A stretch of 37,403 nt of DNA from a bacterium (GCA_017853605.1 JAFMJG010000010.1:1-37403), one strand, 5' to 3'. Counted from the first letter of the stretch, positions 25,412 to 34,220 are shown. Notes: generated by a model from the sequence alone, not told the origin. Translations and numbers: made by a program.

Positions 25412-26101
25412 CTACGCCGCAGAGGGCTTAATGGTGTAGATGTTTACCGGAAGGAGGTTGAGCCAGACCCGCTCCTTGCCGAGGTAATTAAAGGATCCTG
25501 AAGACTTAAGGTAGTCATTCACCTCCCTGATTCGCTCGGCGCGATCCGACGGCGCTAGCGCGTCATTGAAGGTCCGCATCCCGATGTACTCGTAGTAGGT
25601 CATCAGCGTTTCGGGCGAGCTAACCTGCCGCAAGCGGTGAAAGATCGCCTGGACGGTCTCTAGGTCAAAATTCACGAAGGGGAGGGCGCACACGATCATG
25701 TCGTACCGAGTGTGGGTTGGGATCTCTTGGGCAGCGCCCTCAAAGAAGGTGACCCTCTCCCGGTTGCGCAGGAAGTGCTCATTGCAGGCAAGCTTGTCCT
25801 TGAGCGCTTTCATAAACCGCGGGTTGATTTCGCAGATCGTGAGGGAGTCGCCATCGCGCATCTCGCGCAGCATCGGCAGCGTGACCGAGCCTGTGCCGGG
25901 GCCAAGCTCAAGGATCTTCTTCGGGGCCCGCTCCTCTTCGCGCAGTGGGGCTATGAGGGCTTGGGCTGCCCAGCGCGAGGTAGGAAAGCACGCGCCCGTG
26001 GTCTTGAACTCAAGCAGGAACTCACGCAAAAAGACGAGATTCTCTTTGATCATATCAACGATCGGGTCCCTGTTTTCAGGTTCCGCATCTCCGTGCCTCA
26101 T
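25412..26101 (-). CDS. PmtA-like phospholipid N-methyltransferase (class I SAM-dependent)
   Basis: About 229 residues. Start 26101 is favoured by a GGAGGG box five bases upstream; a GTG at 26116 is an alternative. FLREFLLEFKTTGACFPTSR (24-43) is the conserved head of PmtA-type enzymes, followed by SAM motif I ILELGPGTGSVTLP (63-76), the acidic ribose-binding end ICEINPRF, and a GAAQEIPTHTRYDMIVCALPF stretch typical of the family. It would methylate phosphatidylethanolamine stepwise toward phosphatidylcholine. Location beside pssA agrees with a phospholipid role. An rRNA-adenine or other small-molecule methyltransferase is less likely because of the PmtA head motif. Confidence 0.82.
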   Translation of the reverse strand: MRHGDAEPENRDPIVDMIKENLVFLREFLLEFKTTGACFPTSRWAAQALIAPLREEERAPKKILELGPGTGSVTLPMLREMRDGDSLTICEINPRFMKALKDKLACNEHFLRNRERVTFFEGAAQEIPTHTRYDMIVCALPFVNFDLETVQAIFHRLRQVSSPETLMTYYEYIGMRTFNDALAPSDRAERIREVNDYLKSSGSFNYLGKERVWLNLLPVNIYTIKPSAA

Positions 26102-26391
26102 GGAACCCTCCCACACGGCGCTGCCGGGCGATTGAAGGGGTTATGAGCGCTCCAGTTCGGCGCGTAGCGCGAGCTGGGCCAACCATGATCGCTGTTGGCG
26201 GCGGCACGTCCTGCGAAGCCCCATAATGTAATGATCTGGATGGCTTCGGTCCAGCCCGCTATGTGAAGATTTTTTTCCTTGCTGCCGCACATGCCCGCCG
26301 CCTCGCCCCTCAAGGTGCCGTGACCAGAGCTAGTAGCAGCTCCAAAACATCCGTCCATGTGACCCATCAGGTAGTTGCGGGGTTTCAACAT
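26098..26391 (-). CDS. Possible 97-residue small protein coupled to the methyltransferase gene
   Basis: The frame has AGGAG four bases before the ATG, and its TGA overlaps the methyltransferase start (ATGA), the arrangement of a translated, coupled gene. The peptide begins MLKPRNYLMGHMDGCFG and is rich in Gly, Ala, Ser, His and Trp. It matches no family I know, and its codon use is less GC-skewed than that of neighbouring genes. It could instead be a leader region with a fortuitous frame. An internal hairpin GAGCT-GCTACT-AGCTC lies in its first third. Confidence 0.35.
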   Translation of the reverse strand: MLKPRNYLMGHMDGCFGAATSSGHGTLRGEAAGMCGSKEKNLHIAGWTEAIQIITLWGFAGRAAANSDHGWPSSRYAPNWSAHNPFNRPAAPCGRVP

Positions 26392-26401
26392 ACCGCTCCT
26401 T

Positions 26402-26521
26402 GCCGCTAGTATCGACTAACGCCCTAAGGCGCTTCATAGATTAGCGCTAAAACGGTACAACGCTTGGGCGCCCTAGGAGAAAGGCGTACCTTGGGCGCCT
26501 GCGAGTTAAGGAGCAAGTGTC
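26402..26521 (+). promoter_or_regulatory. Candidate promoter and leader of pgi
   Basis: CGCTAGTATC (26404-26413) repeats the decamer seen before the UvrA-like gene and contains the possible -10 TAGTAT. The leader carries a pair CTTGGGCGCC (26463-26472 and 26490-26499), and inverted repeats CGCC-CTAA-GGCG (26420-26431), GCGCT/AGCGC (26429-26433, 26443-26447) and AGGCG/CGCCT (26482-26486, 26496-26500), so the 5' RNA may fold strongly. AAGGAG lies eight bases before the pgi ATG. Confidence 0.35.
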
Positions 26522-28138
26522 ATGTCGAGCGAAAGTCTCTGGTCCCGCTTCAAGGAGCGCCTCATTTTTGACGCGTCTTCCGGCTTCTCGCTCGACACGA
26601 GCCGGCTCAACTACGACGACGGCTACCTGTCGAAGATGGAGCCTGCGATGCAGTCGGCGTTCGAGGCGATGGCCAAGCTTGAGGGGGGCGGAATTGCGAA
26701 CCCCGACGAGAGGCGCATGGTTGGCCACTACTGGCTGCGCGCACCGCAGCTCGCCCCCACCGCAGAGATCTCGTCAGCGATCACCAGCAACCTCGCGCGC
26801 ATCAAGGATTTTGCGGCCAAGGTTCATTCCGGAGAGATCTCGCCCGCGCCCGGCGCGAAGTTCTCTCACATCCTGCTGGTCGGCATCGGAGGATCGGCGC
26901 TTGGCCCCCAGTTCGCAAGCCAGGCGCTCGGAACCCCCAGAGATCCGCTGCGCATCTCCTTTTTCGACAACACCGACCCCGACGGCATGGCGAAGGTCAT
27001 CTTCTCTCTTCCGAGCCTCGGCGAGGCTATGGTCATCGTTATTTCGAAGTCGGGAGGCACGAAGGAGACCCGCAATGGGCAGCTCGTGGCGAAGGCGGCC
27101 TTTGAGGCGGCAGGACTCGACTTCCGAAAGCACTTCGTGGCGGTCACTGGCGAGGGGAGCGAGCTCGACAAGACGGCCAAGGCGGAGGACTGGCTGGCCC
27201 GCTTCCCGATGTGGGACTGGGTTGGCGGCAGGACGAGCGAGTTCAGCGCGGTAGGGCTGCTCGCGCTGGCGCTGCAGGGCGCCAACATCGACTCAGTGCT
27301 CGCTGGAGCGTCACACATGGATGTGCTAACGCGCTCCCGAACAATTCGCCACAACCCAGCAGCGATGCTCGCGCTCGGATGGCACCACTGCGGCTGCGGC
27401 AAGGGGCTTAAGGACATGGTGGTGCTTCCCTACAAGGATCGGCTTGAGCTCTTCAGCCGCTACCTGCAGCAGCTCGTCATGGAGAGCCTCGGCAAGGAGC
27501 TGGACCTCTCTGGCAAGGTCGTGAACCAGGGAATCGCGGTGTATGGCAACAAGGGATCCACTGACCAGCACGCGTACGTCCAGCAGCTCCGTGAGGGGCT
27601 CAACAACTTTTTCGTCGTGTTCATAGAGGTGCTCAAGGATCGCTCCAGCCGCACCAGCGGAGCCCCTGGCCTGCAGCGGTTCGCCCCAGAGTCGCTCGAG
27701 GTTGAGCCAGGAATAACCAGCGGTGACTTCCTGACCGGATTTTACCTGGGCACACGCGGTGCGCTCTACGAGAAGGGGCGCGAAAGCATGACCGTCACCG
27801 TTGTGGAGGTGAACGAGTTCTCGGTAGGGATGCTCATCGCCCTCTTTGAGCGCGCCGTGGGGCTGTACGCATCGCTCATTAGCGTCAATGCCTACCACCA
27901 GCCCGGTGTTGAGGCGGGCAAGAAGGCTGCTGCAGCGGTGCTGGACCTGCAGGGGCGCGTTGAGGCTTTTCTCAAGGCCGCACGCGGCCCCCAGACAGCA
28001 GAGGCGATCGCCTCAGGCATCGGGGAGCCCGGCGCGGCAGAGGCGGTCTTCATTATCGCGCGGCACCTCGCTGCCAACGGCCGTCTTGAGGTTGAGCACG
28101 CCAGCAGCCCGTTCGGGGATCGCTACTCGGCCGCATAG
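26522..28138 (+). CDS. pgi: Glucose-6-phosphate isomerase
   Basis: A 538-residue cytoplasmic enzyme interconverting glucose 6-phosphate and fructose 6-phosphate. SIS-fold landmarks are visible: [12 protein letters not shown] (near 120), [10 protein letters not shown] phosphate-binding loop (near 174), [20 protein letters not shown] (near 229) and the [12 protein letters not shown] histidine region (near 345). The sequence style ([21 protein letters not shown] head, DWVGGRTSE rather than NFVGGRYS) resembles the plant/cyanobacterial-type branch rather than the E. coli type. The ribosome site AAGGAG is well placed. Next gene follows after 54 bp. Confidence 0.96.
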   Translation: MSSESLWSRFKERLIFDASSGFSLDTSRLNYDDGYLSKMEPAMQSAFEAMAKLEGGGIANPDERRMVGHYWLRAPQLAPTAEISSAITSNLARIKDFAAKVHSGEISPAPGAKFSHILLVGIGGSALGPQFASQALGTPRDPLRISFFDNTDPDGMAKVIFSLPSLGEAMVIVISKSGGTKETRNGQLVAKAAFEAAGLDFRKHFVAVTGEGSELDKTAKAEDWLARFPMWDWVGGRTSEFSAVGLLALALQGANIDSVLAGASHMDVLTRSRTIRHNPAAMLALGWHHCGCGKGLKDMVVLPYKDRLELFSRYLQQLVMESLGKELDLSGKVVNQGIAVYGNKGSTDQHAYVQQLREGLNNFFVVFIEVLKDRSSRTSGAPGLQRFAPESLEVEPGITSGDFLTGFYLGTRGALYEKGRESMTVTVVEVNEFSVGMLIALFERAVGLYASLISVNAYHQPGVEAGKKAAAAVLDLQGRVEAFLKAARGPQTAEAIASGIGEPGAAEAVFIIARHLAANGRLEVEHASSPFGDRYSAA

Positions 28139-28192
28139 GGAGGCTCATGGGATGTTGAGGGGATCGGGGAAAAGCTTGGGGAGCCCGGAAGC

Positions 28193-30589
28193 ATGAGCGC
28201 AGAGCTGTTGGGCAGCGCCCTCTACTCTTGGGGGCTGGCACTCGTGGTGCTCGTGATGGTGGTGCTCTTCGTTACCGAGCGACTCCCGGTGGACATCACC
28301 GCCATGGCGGTGCTCGCGGTTCTCCTGATTGGCGGCTACGTCTCGCCGCAGCAGGCCTTCAGCGGCTTCTCCTCGCCGGTTGTGGTGGTCATGGTGTCAA
28401 CGCTCTTTGTGGCGGGCGCGCTGCGAGTGACCGGGGTAAGCGACGCGATGGCCCGCTGGATCCGCCGCTATGCGGGCTCGAATGAGCGGGTCGCCATCGG
28501 CATCGTCATGTTGGTCTCGGGGCTGCTGTCGGCCTTCATGAACAACGTGTCGGCAGCGGCCCTTTTGATGCCGGCTGTCGCCATGCTCTCTCACGAGAGC
28601 GACATACCCCCATCTCGGCTCTTCATTCCGCTCGCTTTCGCCGTGACCCTGGGAGGGATGCTGACGCTGATCGGAACGCCCCCCAACATCCTCGCCGCTG
28701 ACCTGATGGCGACCCACGAAATGAAGCCCCTGCAGTTCTTCGCCTTCTTCCCGTACGGACTCATCGCGCTCCTGTCAGGAACGGCTTTCATGATGGCGTA
28801 TGGCTGGAAGCTCCTGCCGGTCCGCAAGACGCACGGCGTCACGCGGCGCATCACTGACCTGCGGGTGCTCTACCGCCTGCAGGACCGGATCTTCTCAGTG
28901 AGGGTGCCAGAGGGATCCCCTGTGCTGGGAAGGTCGCTCGCGGAGCTGCGGTTTGGCTCCCTCGTTTCGGGGGTCGTCGTGACTATCATTCGCGGAGGCA
29001 AGAAGCTCCTCTCACCCAAGCCGGCCGAGCGTCTTCAGGAGCGGGACGTGCTGCTCGTGCGCGGAAATCCGGAGAGCTTTTCTGAGCTCCAGGCCCTCCA
29101 GGGCCTAGGGCTTGGCGACACCTCGCCAGAGATCCTGTCGTCGCTCATCTCAAGCGCCGACATCCTGCGCTTCTCCCTGCGGGAGGTGCACACTGAGAGC
29201 CGGGTCATGCTGCTGCGGGAGCTCCTCAAGAGCACGGGCGTTGTGCCGCTCCTCGTTGAGCGGGCCGCCCGCGAGCACGCATGGGAGTCCCGTCCGCCGT
29301 CCTGGTTTCTTGACTCGAGTGTGCACGATGGGGACGTGATCGTGGGCTGCATCACGGGGAGGTTTCGGGAGGACTCTCCGATGGTGGACATGGAGCTGCT
29401 GGAAGTTGAGGATCCGAAGGACCTGCTTGGCGGCTCAACGTTTACCATCACCATTGAGGCTGGCCCGTGGGCTGGCGCGCCGCTGCACCGCCTGGCGCAC
29501 GAGACGAAGCTCCCAATCCTCGGGAGGCTTGGGACGGGCGGCACGGTTGAGTGGCTCGATGTGCCGGTGATATCCGCCGCTGGCGAGCTCGGGCCCTCGC
29601 GCCTCTCTGCTGAGCACGTGCTTCGCGAGGGAGAGATGTTCCTGGTAAGCGGCAAGGTGGAGGAATCGCGCCGCCGCGCCTCGCTCGGCACGCTCGTGTT
29701 TGAGGCGGAGGCGGCGTCCTCCGAGATAGAGTCGCCCGATGTCGGCATCATCGAGCTCATCCTCACTCCCCGCTCAGAGCTGATCGGAAAGACGATTGCG
29801 GACCTGCACTTCCGCGAAAAGTACGACGCCCAGGTGCTCGCCCTGTGGCGCGACGGCAAGCCGTTGCTCTCGCTCTCGTCGGCTCTCCCCCTCGTCTACG
29901 GGGACGCAATCTTGGTGCAGGGGCCACGCCAGGCGTTTCCCCTCATGGCGAAGGATCCCGACTTCCTGCTGCTCTCAGAGCACCGCATGTCCCCAAAGCT
30001 CGGCCGCAAGTCCCTGGTTGCGATTTTCGCGCTTGCGATGCTGATCCTGCTGCCGATAGTTGCCGGCACTCCGGTTAGCGAGGCTGCCTTCTTCTCGGCG
30101 TGCGTCGTCGTCTTCAGCGGGGCTATCACGATGGAGCAGGCATATCGGGAGATCGACTGGCGGGTCGTCTTCCTGCTCGCCCTCATGATCCCGCTGGGCC
30201 ACGCTGTTGATCGGGTCGCGGACCTTGAGCACGCCTCGCGCGGCATGGAGCAGGTGGCAGCGGCGCTCCCTCCCATGGCGCTGGCGGCGATCTTCCTGGC
30301 GCTCGGCAGCCTCATCAGCCAGGCTATAGACAGCTCGGTTTCGGTCATCTTTTTGGGGCCGCTCGCGCTCTCCCTCGGGGAGTTTCCCGGGAGCTCTCCG
30401 GAGGGGTTGCTCCTTGCCGTTACCCTCGGCAGCTCCCTCTCGTTTATGCTCCCCACCAGCTGTCGCTCAAACCTTCTCGTGTCAGGCGCAGGAGGCTACC
30501 GGGCGAGGGACTTTATGCGGGTTGGGGCGCCGATGACGGTAGTTGTGGGGCTCGCCCTTCTCGTGCTGCTCTACGCCCTAAAGTTTTAG
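28193..30589 (+). CDS. SLC13/DASS-type transporter with four cytoplasmic RCK_C-like domains
   Basis: A 798-residue ion-coupled transporter. The N-terminal half (about 10-215) has five or more membrane segments, with the conserved NNVSAAALLMPAV and LIGTPPNILAA loops. The C-terminal half (about 605-798) has the matching DSSVSVIFLGPLAL and MLPTSCRSNLL loops. Between them lie four consecutive RCK_C-like (TrkA_C) units, starting near 228 (FSVRVPEGSPVLGRSLAEL), 322, 417 and 517 (ELILTPRSELIGKTIADL). Most relatives such as E. coli YfbS carry two, so this doubling is unusual. Substrate (sulfate, dicarboxylate or phosphate) cannot be read. Start ATG 28193 follows GGAG. Confidence 0.88.
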   Translation: MSAELLGSALYSWGLALVVLVMVVLFVTERLPVDITAMAVLAVLLIGGYVSPQQAFSGFSSPVVVVMVSTLFVAGALRVTGVSDAMARWIRRYAGSNERVAIGIVMLVSGLLSAFMNNVSAAALLMPAVAMLSHESDIPPSRLFIPLAFAVTLGGMLTLIGTPPNILAADLMATHEMKPLQFFAFFPYGLIALLSGTAFMMAYGWKLLPVRKTHGVTRRITDLRVLYRLQDRIFSVRVPEGSPVLGRSLAELRFGSLVSGVVVTIIRGGKKLLSPKPAERLQERDVLLVRGNPESFSELQALQGLGLGDTSPEILSSLISSADILRFSLREVHTESRVMLLRELLKSTGVVPLLVERAAREHAWESRPPSWFLDSSVHDGDVIVGCITGRFREDSPMVDMELLEVEDPKDLLGGSTFTITIEAGPWAGAPLHRLAHETKLPILGRLGTGGTVEWLDVPVISAAGELGPSRLSAEHVLREGEMFLVSGKVEESRRRASLGTLVFEAEAASSEIESPDVGIIELILTPRSELIGKTIADLHFREKYDAQVLALWRDGKPLLSLSSALPLVYGDAILVQGPRQAFPLMAKDPDFLLLSEHRMSPKLGRKSLVAIFALAMLILLPIVAGTPVSEAAFFSACVVVFSGAITMEQAYREIDWRVVFLLALMIPLGHAVDRVADLEHASRGMEQVAAALPPMALAAIFLALGSLISQAIDSSVSVIFLGPLALSLGEFPGSSPEGLLLAVTLGSSLSFMLPTSCRSNLLVSGAGGYRARDFMRVGAPMTVVVGLALLVLLYALKF

Positions 30590-30600
30590 GCGCAGAGCCT

Positions 30601-30631
30601 GCCTCTTCTGGGGTTTAGGGCGCCCAGAGGC
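30601..30631 (+). terminator. Hairpin downstream of the transporter gene
   Basis: GCCTCT...CTGGG can pair with CCCAGAGGC through a three-base bulge. The stem is about 9 bp and lies 11 bp after the transporter stop, with only a moderately T-rich tail. A second hairpin TCGCC-ATC-GGCGA lies at 30649-30661, before the tRNA. Confidence 0.4.
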
Positions 30632-30680
30632 GCACCATTTGATTCCTTTCGCCATCGGCGATACCATCCCGGGCGTTTGC

Positions 30681-30758
30681 GTGCCCGTAGCTCAGTTTGG
30701 ATAGAGCGCCAGCCTCCGAAGCTGGAGGTCGTAGGTTCGAACCCTATCGGGCACGCCA
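30681..30758 (+). tRNA. tRNA-Arg (anticodon CCG)
   Basis: A complete cloverleaf of 78 bases including an encoded CCA. The acceptor stem GTGCCCG pairs with CGGGCAC, the D arm contains AGTTTGGATA, and the anticodon stem CCAGC/GCTGG encloses the loop CTCCGAA with anticodon CCG (30716-30718), reading CGG. The T arm is GTAGG-TTCGAAC-CCTAT. The stop codon of the neighbouring minus-strand gene begins at the base after the CCA. No second copy of its 3' end is visible in the window, so there is no sign of an integrated element here. Confidence 0.97.
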
Positions 30759-31100
30759 CTAAACGCCGCCCCCGCCCTTCCCTCGCGGAGGCCCGCGGAA
30801 CGTCTCAAGCCGAGTTACCGTCAGGCTGCCCTGTATCGCCTCAATAACCTCGTCTGTAAGGAGCCCGTCGCTTAGCTTGATGAGGTCCTGAATGGCCGCG
30901 AGGCACACCTTGGCGTGCTCGAGCGAGGGGCAGCGCTCTGAGCCGACATCGATCTGGATCACGACCCGGCGCCACGCTGCTCCCGAGAAGGGGCGCAGGC
31001 GGAGCAGGCTGCGGGAGGTGTCACGAGAGGCTGGGCCGACGAGCGTCACCGAGTATGGCGTGGTGCCCAGGTTGGGGCCTTCTGCCTCAGGACCGGTCAT
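30759..31100 (-). CDS. Small hypothetical protein, second gene of an overlapping pair
   Basis: A 113-residue protein starting at ATG 31100, with AAAGGTG six bases before and an ATGA overlap with the upstream stop; the open frame extends upstream but into the neighbour. No signal peptide or membrane segment. The middle (WRRVVIQIDVGSERC, then a helical HAKVCLAAIQDLIKLSDGLLTDEVIEAIQGSL) looks folded; the tail is Gly-rich. I recognise no family. The stop abuts the tRNA-Arg CCA end. Confidence 0.65.
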   Translation of the reverse strand: MTGPEAEGPNLGTTPYSVTLVGPASRDTSRSLLRLRPFSGAAWRRVVIQIDVGSERCPSLEHAKVCLAAIQDLIKLSDGLLTDEVIEAIQGSLTVTRLETFRGPPRGKGGGGV

Positions 31101-31348
31101 GCGGCACCTTTTCGGACATGCATCGAGACATCCCCGATCGTGCCTTGGCACCTCAGGAGGTCGTTCTCGGTGCAGCGCCTCTCGGGCAGGACCCCAAGCA
31201 TGTAGTCGACAGCGACCGTTGTTTCCGACAGGAGGTTCGGCGCAGAGAGCGCAGAGAGCGCGGGCTCCTGCTGTGCGGAGCTTGTGGGCGAGCTAGACCG
31301 CTCTGTGCCCTGACCTTGCCGTGGGCCGTCCTGCACTTTGATAGCCAT
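31097..31348 (-). CDS. Small hypothetical protein, first gene of an overlapping pair
   Basis: An 83-residue protein that starts at ATG 31348 behind an AGGGG-type site and overlaps the next gene by ATGA. The first 40 residues are polar and Ser/Gln-rich; the second half (TVAVDYMLGVLPERRCTENDLLRCQGTIGDV) may form a small domain. No family recognised. Conserved coupling with the next gene is the main reason to believe it. Confidence 0.55.
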   Translation of the reverse strand: MAIKVQDGPRQGQGTERSSSPTSSAQQEPALSALSAPNLLSETTVAVDYMLGVLPERRCTENDLLRCQGTIGDVSMHVRKGAA

Positions 31349-31496
31349 GCCGAAATCCCCTGGGTAACGCGCGCTTACGAAGGTGGCCCTTCCGGTTCCC
31401 CTCCCCTAAAGAGTCGGGAAGTTCGTGAGATACTTAAGGTTTGATGCCGCAAAAGGCCGCTACGGCGTGCGGCGCATACAAGACAGCCGCAAAGAT

Positions 31497-31528
31497 TTGA
31501 CTATCAGGCTGATCCGATTGTGTTTTAA
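31497..31528 (+). promoter_or_regulatory. Candidate promoter for the pterin dehydratase gene
   Basis: TTGACT (31497-31502) matches five of six -35 consensus bases. The best -10 (TTTTAA at 31523-31528) sits 20 bases away, longer than ideal, and only about 11 bases before the ATG, so any transcript would have a very short leader. Confidence 0.3.
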
Positions 31529-31539
31529 GATGCTGCGGC

Positions 31540-31908
31540 ATGGATAGAGAGCTTCGTACTGATCTGGCGGGAAGGCGCTGCGCAAACCTGCCCAAGGGCA
31601 GCCCTTCGCTGGCTGACCCCGAAGTGGCCCGGCTCCTGCAGGCTGTTCCCGAGTGGAAGCGGTCCGGCAAGGGGATTGAGCGTGAGTACAAGCTCTCGAG
31701 CTACATGAGCGGCGTTCGGCTGTTTGCGCTGTTGGCCGCCATTGCAGAGCAGGAGGATCACCACCCGGATGCGCTGGTGCGCTGGAGAAAGGTCAAGCTC
31801 ACGTTGTGGACTCACACGGTGGATGGCCTATCTGAGAACGACTTCATTCTGGCATCGAAGCTTGATGCTGCGTTCGAGGAGTTTCAGCGCAGTGAGGGGG
31901 GTGCTTGA
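31540..31908 (+). CDS. phhB: Pterin-4a-carbinolamine dehydratase
   Basis: A 122-residue small cytoplasmic enzyme that dehydrates 4a-hydroxytetrahydrobiopterin during pterin recycling, usually for aromatic amino acid hydroxylases. The family motif EDHHPD (residues 72-77) and the TLWTHTVDGLSENDFILA segment (88-105, with the third histidine H92) are intact. The N-terminal 30 residues are slightly longer than in the shortest family members. No aromatic hydroxylase gene is visible nearby. The next gene, tpx, follows after 53 bp with its own ribosome site. Confidence 0.93.
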   Translation: MDRELRTDLAGRRCANLPKGSPSLADPEVARLLQAVPEWKRSGKGIEREYKLSSYMSGVRLFALLAAIAEQEDHHPDALVRWRKVKLTLWTHTVDGLSENDFILASKLDAAFEEFQRSEGGA

Positions 31909-31961
31909 GCAGCACGCATCGAATCAGCATAGAGTAAGCAGCAAACCGTAGAGGAGCATGT

Positions 31962-32477
31962 ATGGCAAAGAGCAATGAGAAGATCACAATGAAGGGCAAT
32001 CCGCTAAGGGTCGAGGGGCGCTGTCTCGAGGAGGGGTGCCAGCTGCCGCAGTTTAGGCTCGTTGGCACCGACATGGCTGAGGCGACTAACGCGGCCTTCG
32101 CCGGCAAGGTGGTTGTTGTCATGACTATCCCGAGCATCGACACCCCGGTGTGCGCGACAGAGGCCAGGCGGTTCAACCAGGAGGCATCTTCCCTCTCCGG
32201 CGATGTTGTTGTGCTGGGAGTCAGCCGCGACCTGCCGTTCGCGCTCAAGCGCTGGTGCGGCGCTGAGGGGGTGTCGCGTGTTGTGCCGCTCAGCGACCAC
32301 AAGCATCGGGCCTTTGGGCGTGACTTCGGGGTGGAGCTCCCAGATCTTGGGCTGCTTGCCCGCGCGGTTTTTGTCGCCGACAGGGCCGGCAAGGTCGTGC
32401 ACGTAGACTACGTGCCGGAGATCGCCGAGGAGCCCGACTACGGCGCCGCCATCAAGGCGGTTCGGGCCTGTCTCTAG
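31962..32477 (+). CDS. tpx: Thiol peroxidase (Tpx-type peroxiredoxin)
   Basis: A 171-residue, soluble or periplasmic peroxidase that reduces hydrogen and alkyl hydroperoxides at the expense of thioredoxin. The Tpx signature PSIDTPVCATEARRFN is present with peroxidatic Cys at position 64; the resolving Cys is C99 in KRWCGAEG. Length is usual. GAGGAG lies before the ATG. No signal peptide. It precedes the efflux genes with only 28 bp between, so co-transcription with a stress-response efflux set is possible. Confidence 0.95.
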   Translation: MAKSNEKITMKGNPLRVEGRCLEEGCQLPQFRLVGTDMAEATNAAFAGKVVVVMTIPSIDTPVCATEARRFNQEASSLSGDVVVLGVSRDLPFALKRWCGAEGVSRVVPLSDHKHRAFGRDFGVELPDLGLLARAVFVADRAGKVVHVDYVPEIAEEPDYGAAIKAVRACL

Positions 32478-32505
32478 CTGGCCCCGGAGCCGAGGAGTGT
32501 TTTGC

Positions 32506-33513
32506 ATGGCTCGAGCCGCTCGGCTAGCTTTCATAGCCGCGCTCTTGGCAGTTGGGGCAGTGGCGCCGGCGCTCATTGGCTGTGGCAAGCGGCCCGAGGC
32601 AGTGGTGGTCACCGCAAGCCGAGGCCCGATTGAGGCCACCGTGTCGAGCGTCAACTCCGGAACAACCCGCAGCGAGCAGGTGGCGGAGCTTGCGTTTGGC
32701 TCTGTCGGCCGGGTGAGCGAGGTTCGCTGCCGGCTGGGCCAAGTGGTGCGCGAGGGCGACGTTCTCGCGCAGGTGGAGAACGCCGACCTGGAGTCGCGCA
32801 TGAGGGTTGCGGCAGAGGAGCTCGAGCGCGCAAAGCGACTGAGCCAGAGCCAGGCCGCATCGCGGAGCAACGTTATTCAGGCCCAGGGGAACTACGATTC
32901 CGCGGTGACTGCGTACCAAAAGAGCCTGATCGTCGCCCCCTTTGACGGCATCGTCGTCGAGCAAAATATCGAGGAGGGGCAGCTCTCGCAGATCACCGCC
33001 CTCAACCCGATTGCGATGATCCGGCTTGTCGACATGCAGCCCCGGTACGTGAGGGCTGAGATCGACGAGGTTGACCTTCCGAAGGTGCGGGAGGGCCTGC
33101 CGGCACGAGTGAAGATCCTTGCAATCCGTCGGGAGCCCTTCAAGGCGACGGTGCGCAAGGTTGTCCCGTTTGTCAGCAGCGTTCGGGAGCAGGACAGGAC
33201 CTCTGAGGTGGAGCTCACCGTTGACAACGAGCGCGTGCTCCTGCCGCCAGGCGCGTCTGCGGACGTAGAGATCGTCACGGAGAGGAAAGAGGGGGCGCTC
33301 GTGGTCAACTCCAAGGCCGTGCTTGGCCGCGGCGGAGACCGCTACGTGTACAAGCTCGATGGCGCCAGGGTCCGGCGCACACCGGTGCAGATAGGGATCT
33401 CGAGCTATACTGTGACTGAGATCCTTGGCGGCCTGTCAGAAGGCGATAGGGTCGTCCTCCCGTCCGAGAAGATTGAGCTAAAGGACGGCCTTGCGGTGCG
33501 CCCAGTTGAGTAG
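32506..33513 (+). CDS. MacA-like periplasmic membrane-fusion lipoprotein
   Basis: About 335 residues. ATG 32506 follows GAGGAG; a GTG three codons upstream is less likely. The signal ends in a lipobox LIGC with lipidation Cys at residue 26. It has the adaptor layout: a barrel-sandwich strand GRVSEVRCRLGQVVREGDVLAQVEN, a short helical hairpin (about 95-145), a second sandwich half APFDGIVVEQNIEEGQ, and beta-barrel parts. The hairpin is shorter than in MacA that reaches TolC directly. It would link the inner-membrane MacB-type pair to an outer-membrane channel. No TolC-like gene is in the window. Confidence 0.9.
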   Translation: MARAARLAFIAALLAVGAVAPALIGCGKRPEAVVVTASRGPIEATVSSVNSGTTRSEQVAELAFGSVGRVSEVRCRLGQVVREGDVLAQVENADLESRMRVAAEELERAKRLSQSQAASRSNVIQAQGNYDSAVTAYQKSLIVAPFDGIVVEQNIEEGQLSQITALNPIAMIRLVDMQPRYVRAEIDEVDLPKVREGLPARVKILAIRREPFKATVRKVVPFVSSVREQDRTSEVELTVDNERVLLPPGASADVEIVTERKEGALVVNSKAVLGRGGDRYVYKLDGARVRRTPVQIGISSYTVTEILGGLSEGDRVVLPSEKIELKDGLAVRPVE

Positions 33514-33521
33514 GGAGAGCG

Positions 33522-34220
33522 ATGCCGCTGCTTCACCTTGAGGGAATAACGAAGCTCTTTAGGAGGGGCGATGAGGAGATTCGGGCGATCGACTCCCTTT
33601 CGCTGTCGATTGAGGGCGGGGAGCTCGTTGCGATTACGGGAGCCTCTGGCAGCGGCAAGTCAACGCTGCTCTACATCTTGGGGCTCCTCGACGTGCCGAC
33701 ATCGGGAGAGTACCTCCTTGAGGGGAGCCCGACAGCAGCGCTCAACGACGACTCGCGCGCGGAGCTGCGCAACCGCTTCATGGGATTTGTGTTCCAGGGC
33801 TTTCACCTCCTGCCGCGCGCATCAGCGCTCAGGAACGTGATGATGCCGCTGGTGTACGCCGCCGGCTACGGCCGTGCGGTCCCGGAGCCGGAGCAGCGGG
33901 CCCGCGCCGAGGGGGCTCTCGCCACGGTTGGGCTCTCAGACCGGATGCAGCACCGCCCGAATGAGCTCTCTGGCGGGCAGCGGCAGCGGGTGGCGATAGC
34001 GCGGGCGCTGGTGAACAGGCCGAGAGTGCTCTTTGCAGACGAGCCAACCGGCAACCTCGACTCCCGAAGCGGAAAGGAGATACTTGCGCTCTTCGAGCAG
34101 CTCAACAGCAGCGGCGTCACGGTCATCATGGTGACCCACGATCCCTCGATAGCGCAGCGCGCGCGGCGCCGGCTCGTGCTCGGAGACGGCAAGCTTCTGG
34201 AGGACACCCATGCAGCTTAG
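33522..34220 (+). CDS. MacB/LolD-type ABC transporter ATPase
   Basis: A 232-residue ATPase with GASGSGKST Walker A (40-48), LSGGQRQRV signature (near 149), VLFADEPTGNLD Walker B and D loop (near 170), and the switch histidine in VTHD. The sequence FQGFHLLPRASALRNVMMPL is typical of the MacB/LolD branch. GGGAG precedes the ATG, which lies eight bases after the adaptor stop. It overlaps the permease gene by 11 bp. Powers the permease for export of a lipid, peptide or drug. Confidence 0.95.
   Translation: MPLLHLEGITKLFRRGDEEIRAIDSLSLSIEGGELVAITGASGSGKSTLLYILGLLDVPTSGEYLLEGSPTAALNDDSRAELRNRFMGFVFQGFHLLPRASALRNVMMPLVYAAGYGRAVPEPEQRARAEGALATVGLSDRMQHRPNELSGGQRQRVAIARALVNRPRVLFADEPTGNLDSRSGKEILALFEQLNSSGVTVIMVTHDPSIAQRARRRLVLGDGKLLEDTHAA

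Noticed and set aside
30736-30758. tRNA-Arg 3' end as an integration site (attB) for a mobile element
   Set aside because: No second copy of the tRNA 3' end, no integrase and no composition change were seen on either side.
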